Below, one piece after another: positions 41,299 to 50,552 of a stretch of 64,000 nucleotides of DNA (the first letter of the stretch is position 1; every line of letters begins with the position of its first letter). The notes below the pieces were generated by a model. It had not been told where the DNA came from and did no database searches. It worked only from the letters and a program-made list of their open reading frames with translations. Origin of the DNA: Aquidulcibacter paucihalophilus (GTDB lineage Bacteria > Pseudomonadota > Alphaproteobacteria > Caulobacterales > Caulobacteraceae); the NCBI GenBank assembly GCA_030285985.1, contig CP127384.1:1972501-2036500 (forward strand), read 5' to 3'. Both the position numbers and the translations under genes were made by a program.

Positions 41299-42249
41299 AT
41301 GGCCGTGCACTACCTCGAGTTTGAAAAGCCGATCGCCGATCTGGAGGCGAAGATCGAGGAGCTGAACCTGCTCTCCGCGACCTCCGGCTCGTTCGACGCC
41401 GAGGTCGAGCAACTGCGCAAGAAGGCCGAGCAGCTCAGGAAGAAGACCTACGCCAGCCTCGACCCGTGGATGAAGACCCAGGTCGCGCGCCACCCGCAGC
41501 GGCCGCATTTCGTCGACTATGTCGAGGCCCTGTTCACCGATTTCGTCGAGCTGAAGGGCGACCGGCAGTTCGGCGACGACCAGGCCATCATCGGCGGCCT
41601 CGCGCGGTTCCGCGGTGCCCCCGTGGTGCTCATGGGCCATGAGAAGGGCCACGACACCCAGACCCGCGTCGTACACAATTTCGGCATGGCCCGGCCCGAG
41701 GGCTACCGCAAGGCCGTCCGCCTGATGGATCTCGCGGAACGCTACGGCCTGCCGGTCCTGACCTTCGTCGATACCGCCGGCGCCTATCCCGGCCTCGGCG
41801 CTGAAGAGCGCGGCCAGGCCGAGGCCATCGCCCGCTCGACCGAACGCTGCCTGACCCTGGGCGTCCCCTCCATCGCCACCATCACCGGCGAGGGCGGCTC
41901 CGGCGGCGCTATCGCCATCGCGGCGGCGGGCCGGGTGCTGATGCTGGAGCATTCGATCTATTCGGTGATCTCGCCCGAGGGTGCCGCTGGCATCCTCTGG
42001 CGCGACGGCGCGCGTGCCCGCGACGCCGCCATGGCCATGAAGATCACCGCCCCCGACCTGGTCGAGCTCAAGATCGTCGACCGGATCATTCCGGAGCCCA
42101 TCGGGGGTGCCCATGCCGATCGTGAAGCCGCCATCGCAACAGTGGGCAATGTGCTCGCCGAGGAACTGGCGGCCCTGTCCGGCCTGAGCCCGGATCAACT
42201 GCGCAAGGCCCGGGCGGACCGCTTCTACGCCATCGGCCGCGCCGGCTGA
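41299..42249 (+). CDS. accA: Acetyl-CoA carboxylase carboxyltransferase subunit alpha
   Basis: Alpha subunit of the carboxyltransferase that, with AccD, makes malonyl-CoA for fatty acid synthesis. The 316-residue product has the N-terminal LEFEKPIADLEAKIEEL, RPHFVDYVEALFTDFVEL, the GHEKG and FVDTAGAYPGLGAEERGQAEAIA segments and SVISPEGAAGILWRD. Only the AccD zinc finger is expected to differ; AccD is not in the window. The length is typical. Confidence 0.98.
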   Translation: MAVHYLEFEKPIADLEAKIEELNLLSATSGSFDAEVEQLRKKAEQLRKKTYASLDPWMKTQVARHPQRPHFVDYVEALFTDFVELKGDRQFGDDQAIIGGLARFRGAPVVLMGHEKGHDTQTRVVHNFGMARPEGYRKAVRLMDLAERYGLPVLTFVDTAGAYPGLGAEERGQAEAIARSTERCLTLGVPSIATITGEGGSGGAIAIAAAGRVLMLEHSIYSVISPEGAAGILWRDGARARDAAMAMKITAPDLVELKIVDRIIPEPIGGAHADREAAIATVGNVLAEELAALSGLSPDQLRKARADRFYAIGRAG

Positions 42250-42345
42250 GCGAGCCGGACGTCGCGTTAATCACTCATCTACCGGAAGCTGCGACCGTCG
42301 CGTAATGTACGCTTTCCGGTCTCCCTCCATGCGTTGGCGTCTGCA

Positions 42346-42924
42346 ATGAGCGCCATCGGCGAGGCGCTACGCAAGAGCGCGGTGATCAACCTCAGTGGTG
42401 CGGTCACCATGGTGGTGGACGATTCGCCCTTCGCTATCGAATTGACCAGCCAGGCCCTGATGGGGTTCGGCATCCGCCCCAAACACACCTGCTTGGGCGC
42501 CGCGGAGGCCATGGATATCCTCAAGGAGCAGACCATCGATCTGCTTGTGGTCGACTGCGAAATGCCGGGCATCAACGGCTTTGAACTGGTTCGCTGGTTG
42601 CGCCGTTCAGGCCTGGACCCGAACGCCTTCGTCCCCGTGATCATGACCGCGGCCCACATCCGCCGCCCGCGCGTGTCCGACGCCCGGGATTGCGGGGCCA
42701 GCTTCATCATCACCAAACCGTTCAGCGCGGCCACCCTGCTGGAGCGGATCGTCTGGGTGGCCCGGGACGGTCGCCCCTTCCTCGAGGTCGGCGACTATTT
42801 CGGACCGGACCGCCGCTTCCGCAACACCCCCACGCCGCCTGTCGAGCGGCGCGCGGACATGATCCGGAAGAAGGAATTCGAGGACAGCCAGGCCGGCTCT
42901 TCGGCCGCGGGAGAAGCCCCTTGA
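42346..42924 (+). CDS. Response regulator receiver-domain protein
   Basis: 192 residues with a receiver domain: MVVDDSPFAIEL (acidic pocket), VDCEMPGINGFELVRWL (phospho-acceptor aspartate in VVDCEM) and FIITKPFSAATLLERI (conserved Lys). It has no DNA-binding output domain. The tail carries a YFGPDRRFRN-type motif seen in some alphaproteobacterial receiver proteins, then VERRADMIRKKEFEDSQ. Start at ATG 42346, rejecting TTG 42334. It overlaps the next gene by TTGA, which suggests a functional pair. Confidence 0.85.
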   Translation: MSAIGEALRKSAVINLSGAVTMVVDDSPFAIELTSQALMGFGIRPKHTCLGAAEAMDILKEQTIDLLVVDCEMPGINGFELVRWLRRSGLDPNAFVPVIMTAAHIRRPRVSDARDCGASFIITKPFSAATLLERIVWVARDGRPFLEVGDYFGPDRRFRNTPTPPVERRADMIRKKEFEDSQAGSSAAGEAP

Positions 42925-43394
42925 CCGTCATTACCCATCCGCGTCGCAAGAACAGGCTCGCCGGCATGATCGACTCGCCCGGCGGGATCAGCGTCGGTGT
43001 GGCGCTCGAACAGGCCCGCGCCAATATCGAGGTGTTGCGCGGCCAGGCCATGACCGTGGTCGACGCCGGCATTGCAGCCCTTGAGGCCCTGCCGGCCCCG
43101 TCCAGTCTTGCCGAAACGCCGGGGAGACTCGACCAGGCCTATCGCGCCTCAACCAGCCTGCTCGATGCGGCCGGCCCCTTCGAACTGTTCGACCTGTGCC
43201 GCGCCGCCGCCGGCCTCTGCGACCTGATCGGCGCGATCGACCCGGAGCAGCCCTTTGACTGGCGCATCGTCACCGTGCACGCCCGGTCGCTGAGGCTGTT
43301 GCAGTCCCTGCCGCCGGAAGCCGTGCAGGAGCGCGCGCGCATCCTCGAAAGTCTCAACGAGGTTATCGAGCGCAAGCTCAATCAGCCCGGCTGA
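42921..43394 (+). CDS. Uncharacterised partner of the receiver-domain protein
   Basis: 157 residues without a recognisable family. It is basic at the start (THPRRKNRLAGMIDSPGG) and then appears almost wholly helical (ALEQARANIEVLRG, LFDLCRAAAGLCDLIGAID, ARILESLNEVIERKL). The start is TTG 42921, sharing bases with the preceding stop; ATG 42966 is the alternative. Coupling to a stand-alone receiver suggests a signalling partner, for example a histidine phosphotransfer-like helical protein, but no conserved histidine phosphorylation motif is evident. The C-terminus overlaps the convergent ABC transporter gene by 13 bases. Confidence 0.65.
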   Translation: MTVITHPRRKNRLAGMIDSPGGISVGVALEQARANIEVLRGQAMTVVDAGIAALEALPAPSSLAETPGRLDQAYRASTSLLDAAGPFELFDLCRAAAGLCDLIGAIDPEQPFDWRIVTVHARSLRLLQSLPPEAVQERARILESLNEVIERKLNQPG

Positions 43395-45274
43395 GGCTCC
43401 GTGCGGGCGCCGCGCGTCTGTTTGCGCCACAGGGCCGCATACTCGCCACCCAGACGCGCCACCAGCTCATGGTGAGCGCCGCGCTCGACGATCCGCCCGG
43501 CCTTGAGCACCAGGATCTGGTCGGCGTCGGCAATCGTCGACAGGCGGTGGGCCACCACCAGGGTCGTGCGGCCGGCCCGCGCCTTGCGCAGCGTCTTCTG
43601 GATCGCCGCCTCGGTGCGGCTGTCGAGTGCGCTGGTGGCTTCGTCGAGGATCAGGATGCAGGGATCGGCCAGCAGGGCGCGGGCGATGCCGACGCGCTGG
43701 CGTTCACCGCCTGACAGCTTCAGGCCCCGCTCGCCGACACGGGTCTCCATGCCTTCGGGCAGTTCGCGGATGAAGCTCGCCAGTTCCGCCGCCTCGGCCG
43801 CCGCCCAGATGTCCGCCTCACCGGCGTCGGGCCGGGCGAAGCCGATGTTGGCGCGGATGCTGTCGTTGAACAGGGCCACGTCCTGCGGCACCAGGGCGAC
43901 CGCGGCGCGCAGCGAGGCCTGGGTCACCTGCCGCGCGTCCAGCCCGTCGATCAGCACCCGCCCCTCCTGCGGGTCCAGCAAGCGCAGGGCCAGCTTCACG
44001 ATGGTCGACTTGCCGGAGCCTGAGGGGCCCACCAGGGCGGTGGTGGTCCCGGGCGGGGCGATAAAGCTGACGTCCTCAAGGCCGTTGGCGCGGGAGTCAT
44101 GGCGGAAGCCGACGTGCTCAAAGGCCAGGGCCGCGCCGCGCGCATCCGCGGGCCGCGGCAGCGGGACAGCATCCGGCGCATCGGCGACCTGCGGCGTCTG
44201 GCGGGTCACCTTCAGCATCTCCTCCATGTCGATGAAGGACTGCCGGATTTCCCTGTAGGCGAAGCCGAGGATGTTCAGCGGGGCATAGAGGGAGATCATG
44301 ATCAGCACCGCCGCCATGACGTCGCCCGGCCCCATCCGGCCCGCTGCGGCCTCGAACCCGGCCATCACCGCCATGACGGCGAGGCCGATGTTCATGATCA
44401 CCGCCTGGATGATATTCAGCATGGCCAGCGAGCTGTTGGCCTTCAGGGCGGCCCGCGTGTAGTCGCCCAGCGCCCGGTCATAGGCGCCGGCGGCCCGCGC
44501 CTCGGCACCGAAGGATTTGACGGTTTCGTAGTTCAGCAGGGCGTCGACCGAGACGCCCGCGGCCTCGGTGTCGGCGGCGTTCATCTCGCGCCGGTGTTCC
44601 AGCCGCCAATTGGCCAAGGCGAAGGTCGAGGCGGCGTAGACCGCCACGACAGCGACCGCCACAGCCCCGAACCGCCAGTCATAGCGCCCGCCCAGCACAC
44701 CGGCCGCCAGCACCAGCTCGACCCCGGTCGGGACCAGGTTGAAGGCGAGGATGCGCAACAGGAAGTCCACGGCCCGCGAGCCACGATCCATGGTCCGCGA
44801 CAGGGAGCCGGACCGCTTGGTCTGGTGAAAGTCCAGTGACAGGCTCAGCGCATGGCCGAAGGTCTCGGTCGCCGCGCGCCGCTGGGCCGCCGATCGCACC
44901 GGGGCAAAGACGACGTCGGAGGCATTGGGCGCTATGGCCGACAACAGGCGAACGAAGGCCCAGCCCACGGCGAAACCGGCGAAGCCCATGCCGACGGCCA
45001 CCGCCGCCCCCTGCCCCGCCGCCAGATGGTTGACCGCCGCACCGAGGACCAGAGGTGCCAGCACCCCCAGCCCCTTGCCACCGAGCGTCATGCCGATGGC
45101 CCCGATCAGGCGCAGGCGGAGCTGGGGTGCATTGGACCGGCCGACGAGCCGGATCAGGTCGCCGAGCGCCCGCCAGGCCGGAGGGCCATCCGCAACCGGT
45201 GCCGGTGCTCCCGCCTGTGCTGCCTTGGCGACTGAGTCCCCCCGCCGTCCTGCCCGTTCGCCTCGCATCGCCAT
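43382..45274 (-). CDS. Atm1-type ABC exporter (fused permease and ATPase)
   Basis: 630-residue half-transporter. Six membrane segments (about residues 50-330) are followed by an ABC domain with Walker A GPSGSGKST, signature LKLSGGERQRVGIARAL, Walker B ILILDEATSALD and the switch histidine in VVAHRLSTI. The membrane domain has the Atm1/ABCB7 features NYETVKSFGAEARA and SFIDMEEMLKV, so a role in exporting glutathione-linked metals or sulfur compounds is likely. Substrate is inferred from family. The N-terminal 30 residues are basic and low-complexity. Confidence 0.9.
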   Translation of the reverse strand: MAMRGERAGRRGDSVAKAAQAGAPAPVADGPPAWRALGDLIRLVGRSNAPQLRLRLIGAIGMTLGGKGLGVLAPLVLGAAVNHLAAGQGAAVAVGMGFAGFAVGWAFVRLLSAIAPNASDVVFAPVRSAAQRRAATETFGHALSLSLDFHQTKRSGSLSRTMDRGSRAVDFLLRILAFNLVPTGVELVLAAGVLGGRYDWRFGAVAVAVVAVYAASTFALANWRLEHRREMNAADTEAAGVSVDALLNYETVKSFGAEARAAGAYDRALGDYTRAALKANSSLAMLNIIQAVIMNIGLAVMAVMAGFEAAAGRMGPGDVMAAVLIMISLYAPLNILGFAYREIRQSFIDMEEMLKVTRQTPQVADAPDAVPLPRPADARGAALAFEHVGFRHDSRANGLEDVSFIAPPGTTTALVGPSGSGKSTIVKLALRLLDPQEGRVLIDGLDARQVTQASLRAAVALVPQDVALFNDSIRANIGFARPDAGEADIWAAAEAAELASFIRELPEGMETRVGERGLKLSGGERQRVGIARALLADPCILILDEATSALDSRTEAAIQKTLRKARAGRTTLVVAHRLSTIADADQILVLKAGRIVERGAHHELVARLGGEYAALWRKQTRGARTEPQPG

Positions 45275-45401
45275 GCGCGGAGATATGGACCGCGCCGCCG
45301 GTTGCGCAAAGGGCGCGCCGGAGATTGGTCTACGTCAGTTTCGGACGCAGGCCCGCGAACGCCCCCTGCCCCGCGGCGCGCGACTCCTGTAAGCCGGTCC
45401 C

Positions 45402-46772
45402 ATGGCTCGTGACGGCGCAATCTATGTCTGCCAGGCCTGCGGGGCCGTCCATGGCAAATGGTCGGGCCAGTGCGGGGCCTGCAACCAGTGGAACTCCATC
45501 GTCGAGGAGAGCCGCTCGGCTCCGCCGGGTGCGATGAAGCCCGCCACCGGTGCTGCGGCGCGCGGCCGGGGCGTGCAGTTCGAGACCCTTCAGTCCGACA
45601 CGCCCGAGCCGCCGCGCATCATCACCGGCGTGGCCGAGTTCGACCGGGTCTGCGGCGGCGGCGTCGTGCCCGGCTCCGCCATTCTGCTCAGCGGCGACCC
45701 CGGCGTCGGCAAGTCGACCCTGCTGCTGGACGTCGCCGGCCGCGCAGCCCTGTCCGGGCGGCGCGTGGCCTACATCTCCGGCGAGGAGGCGGTCGAACAG
45801 ATCCGCGCCCGCGCCAAACGGATGGGGCTGGAGAAGGCCCCCGTCGAACTGGCCTCTGCCACCGCCCTGCGCGAAATCCTCGCCACGCTGAAGCGCGAGA
45901 ACTTCGACATCGTCATCGTCGATTCCATCCAGACCCTGTGGTCCGACGCCCATGAGGCCGGCCCCGGCTCCGTCACCCAGGTTCGCGCCTGCGCCGGGGA
46001 AATGGTCCGCCTGGCCAAGTCGCAGGGCGTGGCCGTGGTCCTCGTCGGCCACGTCACCAAGGACGGCCAGGTCGCCGGGCCGCGCGTGGTCGAACACATG
46101 GTCGACGCCGTACTCAGCTTCGAGGGCGAGCGCGGCTATCCGTTCCGTATCCTGCGCGCCGGCAAGAACCGTTTCGGCGCCACCGACGAGATCGGCGTGT
46201 TCGAAATGGGCGACGCCGGCCTGCGCGAGGTCGCCAATCCCTCCGCCCTCTTCCTCGGCGAGAGCAAGGACCGGGCACCGGGCGCGGCGGTCTTCGCCGG
46301 GATCGAGGGCTCGCGGCCGGTGCTGGTCGAGATGCAGGCCCTGGTGTCGAAATCAGCCTATGGCACGCCCCGCCGGGCCGTCGTGGGCTGGGATACGGGC
46401 CGGCTGGCCATGGTGCTGGCGGTTCTGGAAGCGCGCTGCGGCTTCGGTTTCGGGGATCAGGACGTCTATCTGAACGTCGCCGGCGGCCTGCGCATCAACG
46501 AGCCGGCCGCGGATCTCGCGGCGGCCGCCGCCCTGATCAGTTCCGCGACCGACACCCCCCTGCCCCAGGGCTGTGTGGTGTTCGGGGAAATCAGCCTGTC
46601 GGGCGAGATCCGCGCCGTCGGACGGGCCGAGGCGCGGCTGCGGGAGGCGCAGAAACTGGGCTTCGACCGGGCCCTGACCCCACCCCTGACGGTCAAGCAC
46701 AAGGGCGTCGGGGTCACATCGGTGACGCGGCTTGCGGAAGCGGTCGAACGAATCTCGCAAAACCGCTATTGA
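45402..46772 (+). CDS. radA: DNA repair protein RadA
   Basis: Bacterial RadA/Sms, a RecA-like helicase acting at recombination branches. A zinc finger (YVCQACGAVHGKWSGQCGAC) is followed by the RecA-like domain with Walker A GDPGVGKST and the RadA-specific KNRFG motif (GKNRFGATDE). The C-terminal Lon-like domain includes YLNVAGGLRINEPAADLA and SLSGEIRAVGRAEARL. The length of 456 residues is standard. The cvpA gene follows after 28 bases on the same strand. Confidence 0.97.
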   Translation: MARDGAIYVCQACGAVHGKWSGQCGACNQWNSIVEESRSAPPGAMKPATGAAARGRGVQFETLQSDTPEPPRIITGVAEFDRVCGGGVVPGSAILLSGDPGVGKSTLLLDVAGRAALSGRRVAYISGEEAVEQIRARAKRMGLEKAPVELASATALREILATLKRENFDIVIVDSIQTLWSDAHEAGPGSVTQVRACAGEMVRLAKSQGVAVVLVGHVTKDGQVAGPRVVEHMVDAVLSFEGERGYPFRILRAGKNRFGATDEIGVFEMGDAGLREVANPSALFLGESKDRAPGAAVFAGIEGSRPVLVEMQALVSKSAYGTPRRAVVGWDTGRLAMVLAVLEARCGFGFGDQDVYLNVAGGLRINEPAADLAAAAALISSATDTPLPQGCVVFGEISLSGEIRAVGRAEARLREAQKLGFDRALTPPLTVKHKGVGVTSVTRLAEAVERISQNRY

Positions 46773-46800
46773 GACCGGACTGATCTCAGTTCGGGCGCGC

Positions 46801-47397
46801 ATGACCGGTTTCGACGTTATCGCCATTCTGGTCATCCTCGCCTCGGCCGTGGCCGGCTGGGTGCGCGGAGGCACGCGCGAGATCATCACCCTCCTGAGCT
46901 TCGTGCTGGCTGCCTTCATCGCCCTCGTGGCCCTGCCCCTGACGGCCCCGCTCGGGCGGGCGCTGGTCAATCCGGACTGGGCGGGCACCATTGCGGCGGC
47001 TGTCGCCTCCTTCCTGCTGATCTATTTCGGCATCCGCATCTTCGGCTCGGTGCTGTCGAAACAGGCCCAGGCCCATCCGCAGCTGGGCGGGATCGACCGC
47101 TTCCTCGGCGTCTTCGTCGGCGCGGCGCGGTCGCTGGTCCTTCTGGGGGCCATCCATCTGGTCGTCGTCGCCGCCATGCCGGGCGAGCGCACGCCGCGCT
47201 GGCTCAGTGAGGCGACCCTCAGGCCGGTCACCGCCGGTGCCGCGCGGCTCATCCAGATCGTGCTGCCGGGCATCGGCCGGGGCGCTGACGCCCTGGCACC
47301 GGTCGTGACTTCGTCCGTGAACGAGGGCTTTTCCGGCGAAGAAGCCTTGCCCTCGCCCCAAACAAACAATACTCCGCCCGCGTCCGCCGCCGACTAG
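46801..47397 (+). CDS. CvpA family membrane protein
   Basis: 198-residue inner-membrane protein with about four hydrophobic segments and the CvpA pattern DVIAILVILASAVAGWVRGGTREI at its start. In E. coli, CvpA lies just upstream of purF and affects colicin V export; the same order is kept here, which supports the call. Its cellular role is not well defined. The C-terminus is a short, polar tail rich in Pro and Ala. Start at ATG 46801; the open frame upstream overlaps the radA stop. Confidence 0.92.
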   Translation: MTGFDVIAILVILASAVAGWVRGGTREIITLLSFVLAAFIALVALPLTAPLGRALVNPDWAGTIAAAVASFLLIYFGIRIFGSVLSKQAQAHPQLGGIDRFLGVFVGAARSLVLLGAIHLVVVAAMPGERTPRWLSEATLRPVTAGAARLIQIVLPGIGRGADALAPVVTSSVNEGFSGEEALPSPQTNNTPPASAAD

Positions 47398-47424
47398 CGT
47401 TCCCCGCATCATCGGAGCCCCACG

Positions 47425-48939
47425 ATGAGCAGTCCCGTGCATTCCATCGCTGACCCGGTTGTCCACCGGGCGCATCATCGCGACCCCGACGACGATCGGC
47501 CGCGGCTGGAGTGCGGCGTCTGCGGCGTGTGGGGGGCCGACAAGAACGCGGCCTCCGCCATCGTCGCGCTCGGCCTGCACGCCCTGCAGCATCGCGGCCA
47601 GGAAGCCTGCGGCATCGCCAGCGTCCACGACACCCGCTTCCACACCGAACGCCACATGGGCCTCGTCGGCGAGGCGTTCGGCGGATCGGACCTGCCGGAG
47701 CGCCTGCCCGGCTCGGCGGCGGTCGGCCACACCCGCTATTCCACCGCCGGCGGCAGCTTCCTGCGCAACATCCAGCCGATGTTCGCCGATCTGGACCAGG
47801 GCGGAATCGCCGTCGCCCACAACGGCAACCTGACCAACCACCTCTATCTGCGGAACCAGCTGGTCGGCGAAGGCGCGATCTTCCAGTCGACCTCGGATTC
47901 GGAAGTCATCCTTCACCTGATCGCCCGCAGCCGTAAGGCCAAGATCGTCGATCGCTTCATCGACGCCATCGGCCGCATCGAGGGCGGCTACGCCCTGGTT
48001 TGCGCCACCCGGTCGAAGCTGATCGGCGCCCGCGATCCTCTGGGCATCCGCCCCCTGGTCCTGGGCAAGCTCGGCGAGGCCTGGGTGCTGGCGTCCGAGA
48101 CCTGCGCGCTGGACACTATCGGCGCGACCTTTGAACGCGATGTGGAGCACGGCGAGGTCGTGGTCATCGACCACGAGGGTCTGAAGTCGCTCAAGCCCTT
48201 CCCGACCCGCGGGGCCCGGCCCTGCCTGTTCGAATACGTCTATTTCGCCCGCCCCGACAGCGTGGTGAACGGCCGCTCCGTCTATGGGGTGCGCAAGCGT
48301 ATGGGCATGAAGCTGGCCCGCGAACATGCCATCGAAGCCGATGTGATCGTGCCTGTGCCCGACTCCGGCGTGCCCGCGGCCCTCGGCTATGCCCAGGAGA
48401 GCGGCATTCCCTATGAGATGGGGATCATCCGCAGCCACTATCTGGGCCGCACCTTCATCCAGCCGAACCAGGGGGCCCGCCAGAAGGGCGTGCGCATGAA
48501 GCACAGCCCCAACCGCTCGGTGCTGGAAGGCAAGCGCGTGGTCCTGATCGACGACTCCATCGTGCGCGGCACGACCTCGGTCAAACTGGTCCGCGCCGTC
48601 CGCGCCGCGGGCGCGACCGAGGTGCACCTGCGCTCGGCCTCGCCGCCGATCCTGTGGCCGGACTTCTACGGCATCGACATGCCCGAGCGGGACCAGTTGA
48701 TCGCCGCCAACAAGACCCTGGAAGAGATGCGGGCCCACCTTGAGGTCGACTCCCTCGGCTTCCTGTCGGTCGAAGGCCTCTATGACGCCATGGAGGCCGG
48801 GCCGCGCGATCCGCACAATCCGCAGTTCACCGACCACTATTTCACCGGCGAATACCCCACCCGCCTGCTCGACCGCGAGATCGAGGAAGGTGGCCGCGAG
48901 GTCGCCGCACGGCAACTTTCGCTGTTGGTGAGCGCTTAA
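47425..48939 (+). CDS. purF: Amidophosphoribosyltransferase
   Basis: First committed step of purine synthesis: forms phosphoribosylamine from PRPP and glutamine. The N-terminal Ntn-hydrolase domain has the catalytic cysteine C30 in LECGVCGVWG, preceded by a 29-residue propeptide that would be removed. The PRPP-binding loop VVLIDDSIVRGTTS lies in the C-terminal half. The length of 504 residues is normal. It follows cvpA, and a short hairpin follows the stop. With purM, purN, guaA and guaB it makes this window rich in purine genes. Confidence 0.98.
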   Translation: MSSPVHSIADPVVHRAHHRDPDDDRPRLECGVCGVWGADKNAASAIVALGLHALQHRGQEACGIASVHDTRFHTERHMGLVGEAFGGSDLPERLPGSAAVGHTRYSTAGGSFLRNIQPMFADLDQGGIAVAHNGNLTNHLYLRNQLVGEGAIFQSTSDSEVILHLIARSRKAKIVDRFIDAIGRIEGGYALVCATRSKLIGARDPLGIRPLVLGKLGEAWVLASETCALDTIGATFERDVEHGEVVVIDHEGLKSLKPFPTRGARPCLFEYVYFARPDSVVNGRSVYGVRKRMGMKLAREHAIEADVIVPVPDSGVPAALGYAQESGIPYEMGIIRSHYLGRTFIQPNQGARQKGVRMKHSPNRSVLEGKRVVLIDDSIVRGTTSVKLVRAVRAAGATEVHLRSASPPILWPDFYGIDMPERDQLIAANKTLEEMRAHLEVDSLGFLSVEGLYDAMEAGPRDPHNPQFTDHYFTGEYPTRLLDREIEEGGREVAARQLSLLVSA

Positions 48940-48952
48940 GAGCGAAATCGGA

Positions 48953-48973
48953 CCGGACGCGCAAAGCGTCCGG
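48953..48973 (+). terminator. Hairpin after purF
   Basis: CCGGACGC (48953-48960) pairs with GCGTCCGG (48966-48973) around a GCAAA loop, 13 bases after the purF stop. No T tract follows, so it may be a weak or Rho-assisted terminator. Confidence 0.4.
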
Positions 48974-49002
48974 GCCCGGATCTTCGCGCGGCAGGAGGCC
49001 TT

Positions 49003-49347
49003 ATGGTCCAGCTCGGCTATTTCACCGTCGACACGCCCGACATCGACAAGGCGCGCGCCTTCTTCAGCGCCCTGTTCGGCTGGACCTTCGACGAAGACGC
49101 CTCCGGCCCGACCTACGCCCACGTCACCGACAGCGATCCGCCCTTCGGCTTCACCAAGTCAGAGCGGCCCAGCCAGTTGCCGCATCTGTATTTCCGGGTC
49201 GAGGACGTCGACGCCCTGTGCAAGCGCGTGACCGAACTGGGCGGCCGGACCGCCGTTCCGTCCGACAGCGCCACCGGCCGTTCGGTCGTGGTCAGCGACG
49301 ACCAGGGCGGCAGTTTCAGCCTGTGGCAACCGGCACCGGGGTTCTGA
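49003..49347 (+). CDS. VOC (glyoxalase/bleomycin-resistance) superfamily protein
   Basis: 114-residue single-module VOC protein. The first half shows YFTVDTPDIDKARAFFSALFGW and the second a matching LYFRVEDVDALCKRVTELGG, the two beta-alpha-beta-beta-beta repeats of the fold. Metal ligands typical of glyoxalase I are only partly present, so the substrate is unclear. An AGGAGG site precedes the start. It may be transcribed with the SDR gene 37 bases downstream. Confidence 0.82.
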   Translation: MVQLGYFTVDTPDIDKARAFFSALFGWTFDEDASGPTYAHVTDSDPPFGFTKSERPSQLPHLYFRVEDVDALCKRVTELGGRTAVPSDSATGRSVVVSDDQGGSFSLWQPAPGF

Positions 49348-49384
49348 CTTCCTCCGGACCGACGGGCGCGCTATCAGGCCCGCC

Positions 49385-50137
49385 ATGACCGACCTCCCCC
49401 TCAAGGACCGTATCGCCCTCGTCGTCGGGGCCTCGCGCGGCATCGGCTACGAGAGCGCCCTCGCCCTGGCGAAAGCCGGCGCGCATGTGATCGCCACCGC
49501 ACGCACCGTCGGCGGTCTGGAAGAGCTGGACGACGCCATCTATGCCGCCACCGGCAAGCACGCGACGCTGATCCCCTTCGACCTCGTGGACGGCGGTGCC
49601 ATCGACCGTCTGGGCGGGGCCATATTCGAGCGGTTCGGGCGGCTGGACATCTGGGTGCAGGCGGCGGCGACCATGGGGGCCTCGGGCCTCACGCCGGTCA
49701 GCCATGCCGATCCGCGCATCTGGGCCAAGGTCGAGAAGACCAATTTCACCGCCGTCTACCGCCTGATCCGCTCGCTCGAGCCGCTGCTGAAGGCCTCCGA
49801 CGCCGGTCGGGTTGTCCATCTGACCACCAGCGTCGCCGCCGCGCCCAGGGCCTTCTGGGGCATGTATGCCGCGACCAAGGCGGGGGCCGAAGCGCTGCTC
49901 AAATGCTGGGCCGACGAGATAGAGTCCATGCCGATCCGGGTCTCGATCGTCGATCCGGGCCGGATGCGCACGGCGATGCGGGCCCAGGCCTTCCCGGGTG
50001 AGGACCCGCAGGACGTCGTCCATCCCTCGGCCATCGGCCCTCTGATCGTCGAACTGTCGCGCGGCGATCTGGAGCCACCGCTGCAGGTCAGCTTCAAGGA
50101 CTGGAGCCACGGGCCTGGCGTGGCGGCCCTGATCTGA
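49385..50137 (+). CDS. Short-chain dehydrogenase/reductase
   Basis: 250-residue SDR with the cofactor-binding GASRGIG, the catalytic serine region TTSVAAAPRAFWGMYAATKAG (Ser, Tyr, Lys of the YxxxK motif in YAATK) and a DPGRMRT loop. The N-terminal aromatic Arg residues (TARTVGGLEEL) suggest NADP preference. In place of the usual NNAG motif it reads VQAAATMG. The substrate is not predictable. Its stop is four bases from the convergent small gene at 50142. Confidence 0.87.
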   Translation: MTDLPLKDRIALVVGASRGIGYESALALAKAGAHVIATARTVGGLEELDDAIYAATGKHATLIPFDLVDGGAIDRLGGAIFERFGRLDIWVQAAATMGASGLTPVSHADPRIWAKVEKTNFTAVYRLIRSLEPLLKASDAGRVVHLTTSVAAAPRAFWGMYAATKAGAEALLKCWADEIESMPIRVSIVDPGRMRTAMRAQAFPGEDPQDVVHPSAIGPLIVELSRGDLEPPLQVSFKDWSHGPGVAALI

Positions 50138-50141
50138 GGGC

Positions 50142-50492
50142 TCAGCCCTCGATCAGTACCGACGGCATGACCACGCGCTGTTCGCATTGCGCATAGGCGG
50201 CGGCCTCCTCGACATAGACCGCCAGCTTCCGGGTATAGGCGTTCAATTCCGCCACGTGCGCGGTGAACGCCTGGCCGTACTGCTCCATCTCGGCATTGTA
50301 GGCGTTGATGATCCGCCGGCTGCAGTTGTGCCGGCTGCGCGCTTCATCCACACAACCTGGCGTCGCAGGACGGGTCGGCTTCACCGGCCGTTCGACAGCG
50401 GGCACCACCGGCGCGACGCAGGCCCCGTCCTGCACAACCCCTCCCGCGGCCAGAAGCACTGTTGCCGCGACCAGCCCTGTCGAAAACGCCAC
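50142..50492 (-). CDS. Small exported protein of unknown function
   Basis: 116 residues with a signal peptide (MAFSTGLVAATVLLAAGG). Four cysteines occur in the mature part (GACVA, PGCVDE, HNCSRR, AQCEQR), enough for two disulfides. A basic/helical middle stretch (INAYNAEMEQYGQAFTAHVAEL) is unlike a known domain. Codon use fits the neighbourhood. It lies between the SDR gene and der, and no partner is evident. It is the only gene between 50138 and 50552. Confidence 0.6.
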   Translation of the reverse strand: MAFSTGLVAATVLLAAGGVVQDGACVAPVVPAVERPVKPTRPATPGCVDEARSRHNCSRRIINAYNAEMEQYGQAFTAHVAELNAYTRKLAVYVEEAAAYAQCEQRVVMPSVLIEG

Positions 50493-50552
50493 GATTCTTC
50501 CTCCACCTTTACGGGAGGATGGGCGAGCCGGGACAGGCCCGTCAATGGGACG

